Assembly: GCF_021699055.1 (NCBI RefSeq)
Contig: NZ_SSXC01000011.1
Location: forward strand, 1-64,000
Direction: 5' to 3'
Length of the DNA: 64,000 nucleotides
Origin: Blastococcus sp. MG754426
GTDB lineage: Bacteria > Actinomycetota > Actinomycetes > Mycobacteriales > Geodermatophilaceae
Position 1 is the first letter of the stretch. Each line of letters starts with the position of its first letter. Shown here piece by piece: positions 15,656 through 25,320 of this stretch. The notes beneath the pieces are model-generated. The model was given only the letters and a program-made list of their open reading frames with translations. It made no database searches and was not told the DNA's origin. Made by a program: the position numbers and the translations under genes.

Positions 15656-18600
15656 GTGACGGAGACACTCGCCGCGAGCCCGATCCTCAACGGTCCGTAC
15701 GACCCGCCGTCGCGGCATTACGAGATGGGACGGCAGGGTCGGACGAACACGGTCAAGGAGGGACGCCGTCCGAGCGAGTCGTTCATCCCCATCCCCGCGG
15801 CCCGCAAGGGCCAGCAGAACCAGGCCGGTTTCGTCGAAGAAACGATCGACTACGACCTCACCGGCGAGCGCCGGGAGCGCAACAGTCTGGTCAACAGTCT
15901 CCGCCGAGACGTCGAGATCTGGCGGCACCGCGGCTACGAGCGGGTGACGCCGACCAGCCGCAAGCTGCTGGAGCACTGGGCCGACCCGACCCGCGAGAAC
16001 CGCGTCCTGTTCGCCCAACGGGAGGCCGCCGAGACCGCGATCTTCCTCGCCGAGGTGGCCGGCCGACACGGGTACAAAGACTGGCGCCGCCAGCTCGACG
16101 AGGCCAACGCCGACCACAACTCCGGGCTGCCGCGGGTGGCCCTCAAGATGGCGACCGGCACCGGCAAGACGGTCGTCATGGCGATGCTGATCGCCTGGCA
16201 GACGGCCAACAAGGTGCTGCAGCCGCGGGGCACCCGCTTCGCTAAGCGCTTCCTGATCGTGGCGCCCGGTATCACCATCCGAGACCGGCTCCAGGTGCTG
16301 CAGCCCGGGCACCCCGGCAACTACTACGACGAGCGCGACCTGCTGCCGTCGGACCTGCGCGCAGCCGTGCAGCAGGCCCAGATTGTGATCACGAACTACC
16401 ACTCCTTCCTGCTGCGCGACGCGAAGGAGATCAAGGGCGTCGCCGCCAACACGAAGAAGATCCTGCTCGCGGGAAAGACCGACGACCCGTTCACAGAGAC
16501 GCCGGACGCCATGGTCGCCCGAGTGCTGCGTGACTTCGCCGGCCGCAACGAGCAGATCGTGGTCTTCAACGACGAGGCGCACCACTGCTACCAGGACAAG
16601 CCGATCCCCGCCGTCAAGGGTGCTCCCGCATCCCAGACCAAGGATGACCTGGAGACGGCGCGGGTCTGGTTCAAGGGTCTCCAGGCCATCCAGCGCAAGG
16701 TCGGCATCAAGACTATCTTCGACCTGTCGGCGACGCCCTTCTACCTCGGTGGCTCCGGCTACTCAGAGGGCTACATCTTCCCGTGGGTGGTCAGCGACTT
16801 CTCGCTGATGGACGCCATCGAGTCGGGCATCGTGAAGATCCCGCGTACCCCGGTGGACGACGACGCGACCGGTGACTTGGTCACCTACCTGCGGCTCTGG
16901 GACTACGTGGGCACGCACCTTCCGAAGAAGAAGCTGTCCTCCACCGAGGCGCTGCACGGGTGGGTGCCGCCGGCCGAGCTCGAGGGCGCGCTGAAGAGCC
17001 TCTACCGCAGCTACACGAGGGCCTTCGAGCACTGGGAGCGGACGCTCGCTCAACACGGCGAGCCCCCGCCCGTCTTCATCGTCGTCTGCCCCAACACAGT
17101 CGTCTCCAAGCTGGTCTACGACTACATCGCCGGCACGGAGACCGACGGCGGCGTACTCGTTCCCGGGGAGCTCGCCCGATTCAGCAACGTCGAGGACGGC
17201 CGCTTCCTGGACCGGCCACGCACCATCCTCGTCGACTCCGCACAGCTGGAGTCGGGCGAGGCGATGAAGGCCGACTTTAAGCAGGCCGCGGCAGCCGAGA
17301 TCGAAGCGTTCAAGGCCGACTTCCGCCGCCGCAATCAGGGTGCGGACGCCGACTCGCTCACCGACGAGGACCTGCTCCGCGAGGTGATGAACACGGTCGG
17401 CAAGAAAGGCAAGCTCGGCGAGGGCATCCGCTGCGTGGTCAGCGTCGCCATGCTCACCGAGGGCTGGGACGCCAACACGGTCACCCACATCCTCGGCATC
17501 CGCGCCTTCGGCAGCCAGCTGCTCTGCGAGCAGGTGGTCGGGCGCGGGCTCCGCCGGCGGTCCTACGCGCTGGGCGAGGACGGCAGGTTTGAGCCCGAGT
17601 ACGCCAACGTCTACGGCATCCCGTTCGCGTTCATCCCTAGCGACAGGCCCGGGCCCGATCCCTTGCCGCGGCCGCCGGCGATCATGGTCGAGTCGCTGCC
17701 CGGCCGGGAACACCTGCGGATCGAGTTCCCCAAGCTCGACGGCTACCGGGTCGAGATTCCCGACGAGCAGCTCATGTTCGACCCTGCGACGGCGCAGCGG
17801 TTCCCCATCGGACCCAGCACGGTCCCGACCCGCACGGACGTCGAAGGCGTGGTCGGTGAGGGCGAGACGGTCACCGACGACGAGGCGCAGGGCCGGCGCC
17901 GGCAGGAGGTCGCCTACCGCCTGGCGGCCCGGCTCCTGCGAACTCACCTAACCGCGCTGGGGGAGGACCCGCGCCCCTGGCTGTTCCCCCAGCTGGTGAC
18001 GATCGCGCGGCAGTGGCTGGAGCAGTGCGTCGACATCGCCCCCGGCTACGCAATTGGGCATTTGCTCACCTCGATGGAGGGCCAGGCCGAGGCCGCGGAG
18101 GCCATCCACCGGGCAATCGCCGTCCAGGCCGGCAGCCGCCGGGAGCGGCTGCGCCCGATGATCCGGCGCTTCGACCCGGTCGGCTCGACGGCCGACATCG
18201 CCTTCCCGACGCGGAAGGCCGTGGTGGCGACGGAGAAGTCCGAGGTCAGCCACGTCACATTGGACGGAAAAGACGGCAACACCTGGGAGCAACTGCTGGC
18301 CGCCGAGTGCGAGCTGCACCGCGACGTCGTGGCGTACGTCAAGAACGACCACCTGGGGTTCGTGATCCCGTATGTGCACCAGGGCCGGACGCACTCCTAC
18401 GTCCCGGACTTCCTCGTCCGTCTCAAGCCGCGCGAGGACGACGTGGTGCGGACGCTGGTCGTCGAGGTCTCCGGCAGCCAGAAGAGCCCCGGGCCGACCA
18501 AAGCCAAGGCCGACACCGCCCGCGACCAGTGGTGCGTCGCGGTGAACAACCACGGCGGCTTCGGGCGGTGGGGCTACGTCGAGATCACCACCATGCTGGG

Positions 18601-18706
18601 CGTCCGGGAACGACTCTCCGAGGCCATCGACCTGCTGTACGCCGACGCGCCGATCGTCGGCGATCCCGATTTGCTCGACTACGACGAGGTCACACGTGGT
18701 GCGTAA
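15656..18706 (+). CDS. Type III restriction enzyme Res-like helicase-nuclease
   Basis: The 1016-residue protein is an SF2 helicase of the type III Res family. Walker A ATGTGKT lies at 166-172, the DEAH-type Walker B NDEAHH at 305-310, and SATPFY near 356; the second RecA-like domain has the QVVGRGLRR-type motif VI near 625-640. The C-terminal domain carries a nuclease-like pattern, YVPDFLVRL (about 914-922) and VVEVSG (about 935), comparable to the D...ExK endonuclease region of Res. It would translocate and cut DNA together with the Mod subunit. The gene overlaps the start of mod by 11 bases. Res precedes Mod here, the reverse of the common mod-res order. Confidence 0.85.
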   Translation: MTETLAASPILNGPYDPPSRHYEMGRQGRTNTVKEGRRPSESFIPIPAARKGQQNQAGFVEETIDYDLTGERRERNSLVNSLRRDVEIWRHRGYERVTPTSRKLLEHWADPTRENRVLFAQREAAETAIFLAEVAGRHGYKDWRRQLDEANADHNSGLPRVALKMATGTGKTVVMAMLIAWQTANKVLQPRGTRFAKRFLIVAPGITIRDRLQVLQPGHPGNYYDERDLLPSDLRAAVQQAQIVITNYHSFLLRDAKEIKGVAANTKKILLAGKTDDPFTETPDAMVARVLRDFAGRNEQIVVFNDEAHHCYQDKPIPAVKGAPASQTKDDLETARVWFKGLQAIQRKVGIKTIFDLSATPFYLGGSGYSEGYIFPWVVSDFSLMDAIESGIVKIPRTPVDDDATGDLVTYLRLWDYVGTHLPKKKLSSTEALHGWVPPAELEGALKSLYRSYTRAFEHWERTLAQHGEPPPVFIVVCPNTVVSKLVYDYIAGTETDGGVLVPGELARFSNVEDGRFLDRPRTILVDSAQLESGEAMKADFKQAAAAEIEAFKADFRRRNQGADADSLTDEDLLREVMNTVGKKGKLGEGIRCVVSVAMLTEGWDANTVTHILGIRAFGSQLLCEQVVGRGLRRRSYALGEDGRFEPEYANVYGIPFAFIPSDRPGPDPLPRPPAIMVESLPGREHLRIEFPKLDGYRVEIPDEQLMFDPATAQRFPIGPSTVPTRTDVEGVVGEGETVTDDEAQGRRRQEVAYRLAARLLRTHLTALGEDPRPWLFPQLVTIARQWLEQCVDIAPGYAIGHLLTSMEGQAEAAEAIHRAIAVQAGSRRERLRPMIRRFDPVGSTADIAFPTRKAVVATEKSEVSHVTLDGKDGNTWEQLLAAECELHRDVVAYVKNDHLGFVIPYVHQGRTHSYVPDFLVRLKPREDDVVRTLVVEVSGSQKSPGPTKAKADTARDQWCVAVNNHGGFGRWGYVEITTMLGVRERLSEAIDLLYADAPIVGDPDLLDYDEVTRGA

Positions 18707-21437
18707 CCCGAACGGTCCGAAAACTCCGACGCCGGTCGAGGCGATTGAGCACCGGGACACCCGGATCAACCTGCCAACCGCCGATGCGGTCGAGGACTTC
18801 GGGACGCCGGAGCTCGAGGCCATCCGTACGGTCGCGCTGGACCGCGATCCGAGCCTGGATCCGCAGCTGATCTGGAAGGGCAAGTACCCGGACGGCGACC
18901 CGGACGCCGGAACAGATCTCGTCGTCGACGCTCCGCCGATCTACATCCAGGAGAAGATCGACCCTCGGGTACTGGTGGAGAACCTGCGCAAGACCGCCGC
19001 GGCAGGTGAGTCTGAGCCCGAGCTGTCGCTCTTCGAGAGCTTCGACGGCCTCGACGAGCTCGACATGATCGAGTACTACCAGCACCAGGCCAACTGGTCG
19101 AACCGCATGGTCCTGGGCGACTCCCTGCAAGTTATGGCATCGCTCGCCGATCGCGAGGCCCTCCGCGGTCAAGTACAGATGATCTACATCGACCCGCCCT
19201 ACGGCATCAAGTTCGGCTCAAACTGGCAAGTGTCCGCCAGGAAGCGCGACGTAAAAGACGGCAAGCTCCAGGACGCCGCTCGAGAGTCGGAGCAGATCAA
19301 AGCGTTCCGGGACACATGGGAACTCGGGATCCATTCGTACCTTTCGTACCTCAAAGACCGCCTGTCCTGCGCGCGGGAACTATTGACGGACAGCGGGTCC
19401 TGCTTTGTTCAAATCGGTGACGAAAATGTCCATCTCGTCCGAAGCCTCATGGACGAAGTTTTCGGTAGTGAGAACTTCGTAACGATGGTTACGGTCCGAA
19501 AGACGCATACCGCCGGCAGCCCGTCTGGCGGGACCGATGTGCTGGCGTCTGTCTCGGATTACATCCTCTGGTACGCGAAGTCCCTCGACAGAGTCAAGTA
19601 CCGGCAGCTGCATGAACAGCGTCCCGGCTTCGACTGGGTCAACTATGACTATGTCTTGAATCGTAGGGGTCAAAGTCGCCGGATAACTAAGGAGGAGAAG
19701 CTCGGCACAGTGCCCCTGGCCCACGGTGAGCGGGTCTATAGGCGTTCCCCTTTGACTTCCAGCTCCAGCCCTGACTCAGCTCGCTTTCCCGTGACGCATG
19801 GGGGCGTGCATTACACGCCTGGGCGCGGCGGCTGGAAGACAAATGCTGTAGGCATGAGCCGCCTCTCGATGGCGGACCGCCTCGAAGCTTACGGAAAGAC
19901 GCTCGCGTTTCGACGGTACACAGACGACTTCCCATACTTCCCTCGCACCAACCTCTGGACGGATACGGCTAGAGGCGGTTACGGGGAGGAGCAGTGGTAT
20001 GTCGTTCAAACTGGCACCAAGGTTATTGAGCGATGCATGTTGATGTGCACGGATCCAGGGGACCTCGTCTTGGACCCTACTTGCGGATCCGGGACGACTG
20101 CCTATGTCGGGGAGCAGTGGGGGCGCCGGTGGATCACCATCGATACGTCTCGAGTGGCCCTCGCTCTCGCGCGTCAGCGCCTGATGTCTGCCAAGTTCCC
20201 GTACTACTTCATTGCGGACTCCGTGGAAGGACGTGCGAAGGAGGAGCAGGCCAGCGGCAAGCCGCTGCCACCTGCGGAGGTCCACGGGGATATCCGTCAT
20301 GGTTTCGTGTTCGAGCGCGTTCAGCGGGTCACCTTGAAGTCCATCGCGAATAACCCCGATATCCGCGAGGGCATGTCTGGTGATGAGATCGATGCGGCGA
20401 TTAAGCGGCATGCCGACTTCGAGGTCCTTTACGACAAGCCGTACGAGGACAAATCCAAGGTTCGTGTGACGGGACCCTTCACTGTCGAGAGCCTTTCCCC
20501 GCACCGGTCGTTGGCGTTCGCCGGTGGACCCGACGATGTGGAGCATCGGGAGACGATCAGCGAGCAGACCGCTGCCGCTGACGCCTCAGCGCCGACCTTC
20601 GAGGAGTCAATCCTGGACAACCTCGCGAAGGCCGGCATCCAGAACGGCAGGCGCAAGGAGCGCATTCACTTCGCGGGGATGGAGCCGTACGCGGGCATCT
20701 ACATCCAGGCGATCGGCCAGCGCGCCGAGGGCGCGGAGGGCGAAGAAGCGGCGCCGAGCAGGGTAGGCGTCGCGATCGGCCCGCAGTACGGGACCGTCTC
20801 ACCGACGTTCATCAAGTCGGCTGCCCGCGAGGCGATCAGGGCCGGCGACGTGGATCTGCTGTGTGTCCTCGGCTTCGCGTTCGACGCGCAGGCGACCGAG
20901 GTTACAGAGGCCGACGGGGTGACGGTCGAGAGCACCGATCAGGGCTTCGCCTCGGTAGCGGGGGAGCGCACCGTTGGTCGGATCCGCGTGCTGCTCGTCC
21001 GGATGAACGTCGACCTGCTGATGGGTGAGGACCTAGCCAAGACCGGCGCGGGAAACCTCTTCACCGTCTTCGGTGAGCCCGACATCGAGCTGCGTTCCAC
21101 GGACGGTGGCCAGGTCGTCGTCGACCTGAAGGGCGTGGACGTCTTCGACCCCACCACCGGTGAGATTCGCAGCGACGACACCAGCCAGATCGCCCTCTGG
21201 ATGATCGACACCAACTACAACGAGGAGTCGTTCTTCGTCCGCCACTGTTACTTCACCGGCGGCAACGACCCGTACAAGCGTCTTAAGGCAGCGCTGAAGG
21301 CTGAGATCGAGCCGGACGCGTGGGAGTCGCTCTACCGCACGGAGTCCCGGCCGTTCGACAAGCCTGAGACCGGCCGGATCGCTGTCAAGGTCATCAACGA
21401 CTACGGCGACGAGGTCATGAAGGTCTTCGAGGTGTAG
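18696..21437 (+). CDS. Type III DNA methyltransferase Mod (beta-class N6-adenine)
   Basis: The 913-residue protein has the catalytic motif DPPYGIKF at 166 and the SAM-binding motif DPTCGSGTT at 460. This order (IV, target recognition, I) defines beta-class amino-methyltransferases such as type III Mod. The region between the motifs should be the target-recognition domain. The gene is longer than usual: a ~300-residue C-terminal extension with KVINDYGDEVMKVFEV at the end is shared with long actinobacterial Mod-like proteins. DNA between about 19200 and 20400 is visibly lower in GC and uses more A/T-ending codons than both ends, suggesting exchange of the recognition domain. GTG at 18696 or 18699 are equally possible starts. 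Confidence 0.85.
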   Translation: MVRNPNGPKTPTPVEAIEHRDTRINLPTADAVEDFGTPELEAIRTVALDRDPSLDPQLIWKGKYPDGDPDAGTDLVVDAPPIYIQEKIDPRVLVENLRKTAAAGESEPELSLFESFDGLDELDMIEYYQHQANWSNRMVLGDSLQVMASLADREALRGQVQMIYIDPPYGIKFGSNWQVSARKRDVKDGKLQDAARESEQIKAFRDTWELGIHSYLSYLKDRLSCARELLTDSGSCFVQIGDENVHLVRSLMDEVFGSENFVTMVTVRKTHTAGSPSGGTDVLASVSDYILWYAKSLDRVKYRQLHEQRPGFDWVNYDYVLNRRGQSRRITKEEKLGTVPLAHGERVYRRSPLTSSSSPDSARFPVTHGGVHYTPGRGGWKTNAVGMSRLSMADRLEAYGKTLAFRRYTDDFPYFPRTNLWTDTARGGYGEEQWYVVQTGTKVIERCMLMCTDPGDLVLDPTCGSGTTAYVGEQWGRRWITIDTSRVALALARQRLMSAKFPYYFIADSVEGRAKEEQASGKPLPPAEVHGDIRHGFVFERVQRVTLKSIANNPDIREGMSGDEIDAAIKRHADFEVLYDKPYEDKSKVRVTGPFTVESLSPHRSLAFAGGPDDVEHRETISEQTAAADASAPTFEESILDNLAKAGIQNGRRKERIHFAGMEPYAGIYIQAIGQRAEGAEGEEAAPSRVGVAIGPQYGTVSPTFIKSAAREAIRAGDVDLLCVLGFAFDAQATEVTEADGVTVESTDQGFASVAGERTVGRIRVLLVRMNVDLLMGEDLAKTGAGNLFTVFGEPDIELRSTDGGQVVVDLKGVDVFDPTTGEIRSDDTSQIALWMIDTNYNEESFFVRHCYFTGGNDPYKRLKAALKAEIEPDAWESLYRTESRPFDKPETGRIAVKVINDYGDEVMKVFEV

Positions 21438-21491
21438 CGGTGATGGCTGTCGAGATCTCGTTCCCTTCGCGCCGTCCCTTAAGGAGTAGTT

Positions 21492-21833
21492 GTGCCGACA
21501 GTCGCAGTTGAACAGCGGGAAGCGATCAGCGCCGCCGTTCGCGCGTTGGCGACCCCCGACGTCGACGTCCGAAGCGTCGACTTCGAGGAACGCGAGGATC
21601 CCGACGGACGCTACTTGCTCATCGAGGTGAGGTTGGTGCCGCCGAAGGGCGACACCTGGCCGCTGGAAGCGTTCTACGAGCTGCGCCGGGGAGTGCGAGA
21701 GGTCGTCACCCGGCGTCTGGGCGAAGATCAGGCGTTCAAGATCTCCTACGTATCGGCAGGCGGAGCGGCCTCCGTTGAGGGCACCGGAGCGCCAGTCGAC
21801 CCGCAAGGCACACCCGCCGGAAACCGGGAGTGA
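21492..21833 (+). CDS. Small hypothetical partner of the Res/Mod locus
   Basis: The 113-residue acidic protein starts at GTG 21492, preceded by AAGGAG at the right distance. Strands such as RYLLIEVRLVPP and helices around FYELRRGVREVV suggest a compact alpha/beta fold. The stop overlaps the next start by four bases, so it is coupled to the HEPN-like gene. The pairing of a small alpha/beta protein with a HEPN protein recalls HEPN/MNT toxin-antitoxin organisation, but the nucleotidyltransferase signature (GSxxxG, DxD) is not present. The function is unknown. Confidence 0.5.
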   Translation: MPTVAVEQREAISAAVRALATPDVDVRSVDFEEREDPDGRYLLIEVRLVPPKGDTWPLEAFYELRRGVREVVTRRLGEDQAFKISYVSAGGAASVEGTGAPVDPQGTPAGNRE

Positions 21834-22360
21834 CCGTCACCCGACCACTCTCCGCCGCGGAGCTGCTCGACCTCGCCGACGAGTTGGCCGGGCGCGGTGC
21901 GGCAGGGCAGCCGACGCCGATCAGGCTGCGCCGGTCCATCAGCAGCGCCTACTACGCCGTCTTCCACGAACTCTCGTTCCGCGCCACGCAGAGGCTGCTC
22001 GGTTCGGCGGACTGGGGCGCCGCGGAGGCCGCCGTGGTCCGCTGGGTCACGCACACAGACCTCGCCAGCCTGGCGGTTGCGGCCACCGGAGGGGGCAACC
22101 AGGCGCTCCGTGTGGCGCTCGGCTCGCTGGACGAGCGCGTCGTCCGTATCGCCCGAGCGTTCCTCGACGTGCAAGTAGCACGAGAGCGCGCCGACTACGA
22201 TGACACGTTCGACGTCTCCACTGCCGTGGCGCTCTCTATAGCCGACCTCGCGCATGACACGGTCAATCGGTCGGTCGAGCTGAGCGACGCGGGCGACCCG
22301 ACCTACGGCCGATTCCTGGCCCTTGCGATGGGTGGAGTCAAGGTCGCCAAGAACAGGTGA
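21830..22360 (+). CDS. HEPN-like (UPF0332-type) helical protein
   Basis: The 176-residue helical protein has the segment RRSISSAYYAVFHELSF (about residues 33-49), typical of HEPN/UPF0332 proteins, and later RERADYDDTF (about 122-131), which matches the RxxADY-type motif of that family. HEPN proteins are RNases or their inactive relatives and often act as abortive-infection or toxin components. The canonical RX4-6H dyad at the end of the domain is not obvious, so catalytic activity is uncertain. GTG overlaps the stop of the preceding gene. It closes the plus-strand restriction operon and converges on the UvrD-like gene. Confidence 0.62.
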   Translation: MTVTRPLSAAELLDLADELAGRGAAGQPTPIRLRRSISSAYYAVFHELSFRATQRLLGSADWGAAEAAVVRWVTHTDLASLAVAATGGGNQALRVALGSLDERVVRIARAFLDVQVARERADYDDTFDVSTAVALSIADLAHDTVNRSVELSDAGDPTYGRFLALAMGGVKVAKNR

Positions 22361-22394
22361 CGCGACGGCGGGGCCCCGTGCCCAGCTGCGGAAG

Positions 22395-25115
22395 TCACTG
22401 CGCCACGCGACAAAGCGACTTGACGTCGCAGCTGCGGCACGCAGTCCCCGGCTTGGGCGTGTACTGACGTTGACGCATCCCGTGCAGGACAGTGCCCACC
22501 GTCATCTCGGCCGCAGTGATCGCGGCGGACGCCACGTCGACCGGCTCGCGAGCACCCTTCTTGAGGTCGTGCACATAGGCGCCGCGGACGTCGAGGCCCT
22601 CGCGTCGCCCGGCGTCCGCATAGACCTGCAACTGCAGGTCGTGGCTGCCTACCGCCCCGGTAGACGTCTTGTAGTCGACGATGGCCAGACCGGTGGTCAC
22701 GCCGCCCTCCCGGTCGAGGATCACGTCGGCCCGGCCGGACACCACGGCGTCCCCGAGATGCAGCTCGAAGGGGCGTTCGGTCATCCACACGCGCTGCAGA
22801 TCGGACTCGTGGTCGGCGATGTAGCGGTTGACCAGGCGCCGGGCCGCGTCCTTCATCTCCCGATGGGCGACCTTGTTGGCCGCCGGAAGGAACAGCTCGT
22901 CGTCCAGGATCCGGTCGACGGTCGCGGGATCGGGCGCCGTGCCCGTCGCCTTGGTGTGCTCGGCGATCGTTCGCATGACGTGGTGGACCGCCTTGCCGTA
23001 TCCGAGCTCCGGGGCCAGCGTCGGCTGGAAGCCGAGCACGCTGCGAAGCCGGTAGGCCAGCCCGCAGACGTCATAGGCGGCCAGCTCGCTGAAGGTCACC
23101 TGGAGCAACGCGCCGCCATCCGCCGCCGCGGAGGGCAGCGTCGGTACCGCGAGCGGGGGAGTGGTGAGCAGGGGGCCAGGGATCTCATCCCAGTACGGGG
23201 AGGGAGCCACGTTGTTCTTCGTCACGCGCTCGTGGCGAGACAGCGAGAGCCAGTCGCGGGCGCGGGTCATCGCCACGTAGAAGAGGCGCCGCTCATCGGC
23301 GTCCGAGCCCTCGTAGCGGTCGGCATCGAACAGCGACCGGTCGATCAGCCACGGTCGGGCCTTGCCGGTCCGGCGGGACGGGAAACGGCCCTTCGTCAGT
23401 GACGGGACGAAGACGACCGGCCACTCGAGACCCTTCGCGGAGTGCACCGTCGTCAGGTCCACGGCATCGGTGTCGACGTCTGGCTCCCCGTCGAAGCCCT
23501 CGTACTCGCCGTTCGCGTAGTTCGTGATGTGAATGGCGAGATTCTTGTAGTACCAGAGGCCCCGATCCTGCCCCCCGACCTGTTCACCGGGCGTCGCGTC
23601 GTCCGGGCGGGCCCGCCGGCGAACCGACTCGTAGTCAGCGAGCAGCGTGGTGAAGCGAGCGAGCGAGCCGAGCCGCGTGATGGCGTACGGATCGTCGTGA
23701 TTCCAATGCTTGCAGCCGAGCACGTCGAGGAGCTCGTAGAAGTCGCGGACCAGGTCGACCTGGCGGGCCTCCTGGTGCACGGCACTCTTCCACTGCTGCA
23801 GGAGGCTGCGGACCTCGGCCGTCACCGCCTGAGGAAGCGTGAAGGCCGTCGCGTAGTCGGCGACGAGGCTGTCCTCGGTGACGGTCTGCGACTGGGCGCC
23901 GTAGCCGGCCGATCGGTAGTCGTGGTCGACCAGCCAGCAGTACGTCTTGCCCAGGACCTCTGCTTCCGGCCGGTCGAACAGGCCGGTGCGACCGGCCGGC
24001 TGGACGGGCACGCGAGCATCTTCGAGCGCGGCAAGCAGTCGGGGATGGCTCGTCCGGCTGCGCACCAGGATCGCGATGTCCCGGTACGCCAGACCCTTGT
24101 CGTGCAGGCGTCGGATCGCCTCGGCGATCTCGGCCGCCTCGTCCTCCTCCATGTCCTCGAACCACTTGACCACCTCAACGTCCCCAGGCGAGCGGGTGGC
24201 GGTCATGACCTTGGGCAGGCGGCCCGGGATGGACTGGGCGAAGACATCCGCGGTGCCCACGATGGTCGGTCGGCTGCGCCGGTTCTCCGTGATGGAGAAC
24301 GTGGCGACGTTGCCGTAGCGCTGCGCGAACGAGGTGATGTTGCCGACGTCGGATCCGCGCCAGCCGTAGATGGCCTGGTCGTCGTCACCCACGACGACCA
24401 GGCTCACGCCCGGGCCGGCCAGGCGCCGGATGAGCGCTTCCTGGGCGGGGTTGACGTCCTGGTACTCGTCGACGATCAGATGCCGCAGGTCGGCCAGAAC
24501 GGTGTCGCGGACGTCGGGGCGGCTCAGCTCGGCGACGGCGCGCGCGATCTGTTGGCCGTAGGTGAGGAGCCGATACTTCTCCAGCGAGGCGTAGTAGCGC
24601 TCCAGCACGCTCCGGAACGGGTCGTCGAGCGCATCCGGGCGCAGCAGCTCGTTCTCCACGACGTCGAGGTTCTCCAAGAACGCGCGGATCGACTTGAACA
24701 GGCTGCCTTCGAGGTCCTTGATGTGGAGGCGGGTCGCCTCGCGGACGAGGAAGGCGGTCAGCTGGTTCTCGTCCAGGACGTCGAAGGTCTCGTAGCGCGG
24801 CACGTAGGTCTGCAATAAACGGAAGCAGTACGCGTGGATGGTGCCCACGTACAGTCCGCCGAGCTGGTCCAGAGCCTGCGGTCCGAGTCGCTCTGCCACC
24901 CGCGCGCTGATGCGCTCTTTCAGCGACGCGGCGGCGCGCTCGGTGAAGGTGAAGGCCACGATGCTGCTCGCCGGTGTGCCCTCCGCGAGGAGGGCGGCCA
25001 CCCGCTGCGAGACGACCTCGGTCTTGCCGGATCCCGCGCTCGCGATGATCTGGACGTGCGATCCGCGGTGCTGAACCGCCGCGAGTGCTTGCCCCTGAAG
25101 AACGGGCGCCGACAT
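22395..25115 (-). CDS. UvrD/Rep-type helicase with C-terminal iron-sulphur PD-(D/E)XK nuclease
   Basis: The 906-residue protein is an SF1A helicase. Walker A ASAGSGKT is at 25-32, Walker B VDEYQD near 220, GDDDQAIYGWRG follows, and motif VI is VAMTRARDWLSLSRH. The C-terminal ~220 residues form a Cas4/AddB-like nuclease: a Cys in AYDVCGLAYR, the acidic GRADVIL and IVDYKTS (D...DxK), and a terminal CxxCxxxxxC, together giving the four Cys of a 4Fe-4S nuclease. It should unwind and degrade DNA ends. The ATG at 25115 follows GGGGGG; an in-frame start at 25142 is less likely. It is the only long minus-strand gene in the element. Confidence 0.85.
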   Translation of the reverse strand: MSAPVLQGQALAAVQHRGSHVQIIASAGSGKTEVVSQRVAALLAEGTPASSIVAFTFTERAAASLKERISARVAERLGPQALDQLGGLYVGTIHAYCFRLLQTYVPRYETFDVLDENQLTAFLVREATRLHIKDLEGSLFKSIRAFLENLDVVENELLRPDALDDPFRSVLERYYASLEKYRLLTYGQQIARAVAELSRPDVRDTVLADLRHLIVDEYQDVNPAQEALIRRLAGPGVSLVVVGDDDQAIYGWRGSDVGNITSFAQRYGNVATFSITENRRSRPTIVGTADVFAQSIPGRLPKVMTATRSPGDVEVVKWFEDMEEDEAAEIAEAIRRLHDKGLAYRDIAILVRSRTSHPRLLAALEDARVPVQPAGRTGLFDRPEAEVLGKTYCWLVDHDYRSAGYGAQSQTVTEDSLVADYATAFTLPQAVTAEVRSLLQQWKSAVHQEARQVDLVRDFYELLDVLGCKHWNHDDPYAITRLGSLARFTTLLADYESVRRRARPDDATPGEQVGGQDRGLWYYKNLAIHITNYANGEYEGFDGEPDVDTDAVDLTTVHSAKGLEWPVVFVPSLTKGRFPSRRTGKARPWLIDRSLFDADRYEGSDADERRLFYVAMTRARDWLSLSRHERVTKNNVAPSPYWDEIPGPLLTTPPLAVPTLPSAAADGGALLQVTFSELAAYDVCGLAYRLRSVLGFQPTLAPELGYGKAVHHVMRTIAEHTKATGTAPDPATVDRILDDELFLPAANKVAHREMKDAARRLVNRYIADHESDLQRVWMTERPFELHLGDAVVSGRADVILDREGGVTTGLAIVDYKTSTGAVGSHDLQLQVYADAGRREGLDVRGAYVHDLKKGAREPVDVASAAITAAEMTVGTVLHGMRQRQYTPKPGTACRSCDVKSLCRVAQ

Positions 25116-25320
25116 TGAACCCCCCCGAAGGATTTCCGCCAACCCTGCTCGTGCGGGATGCGGGACCGTCCGATGACGCTACGCACGAGGTGGCCCGGTA
25201 CAAGTCCGTAGCGAAACGAGTGGTTCCGGTGGGGCTCGTGTGGCGACTGCGGGCCGATCGGTCTCGTTTCTTGTCGGTTCCGTGTGACACGGTGCCCGGG
25301 TAGCGCTGAACGGGGGACGG

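Noticed and set aside
14474-21437. BREX or DISARM system
   Set aside because: There is no PglZ, BrxC-type ATPase or DrmA/DrmB protein; the helicase and methyltransferase fit type III Res and Mod better.
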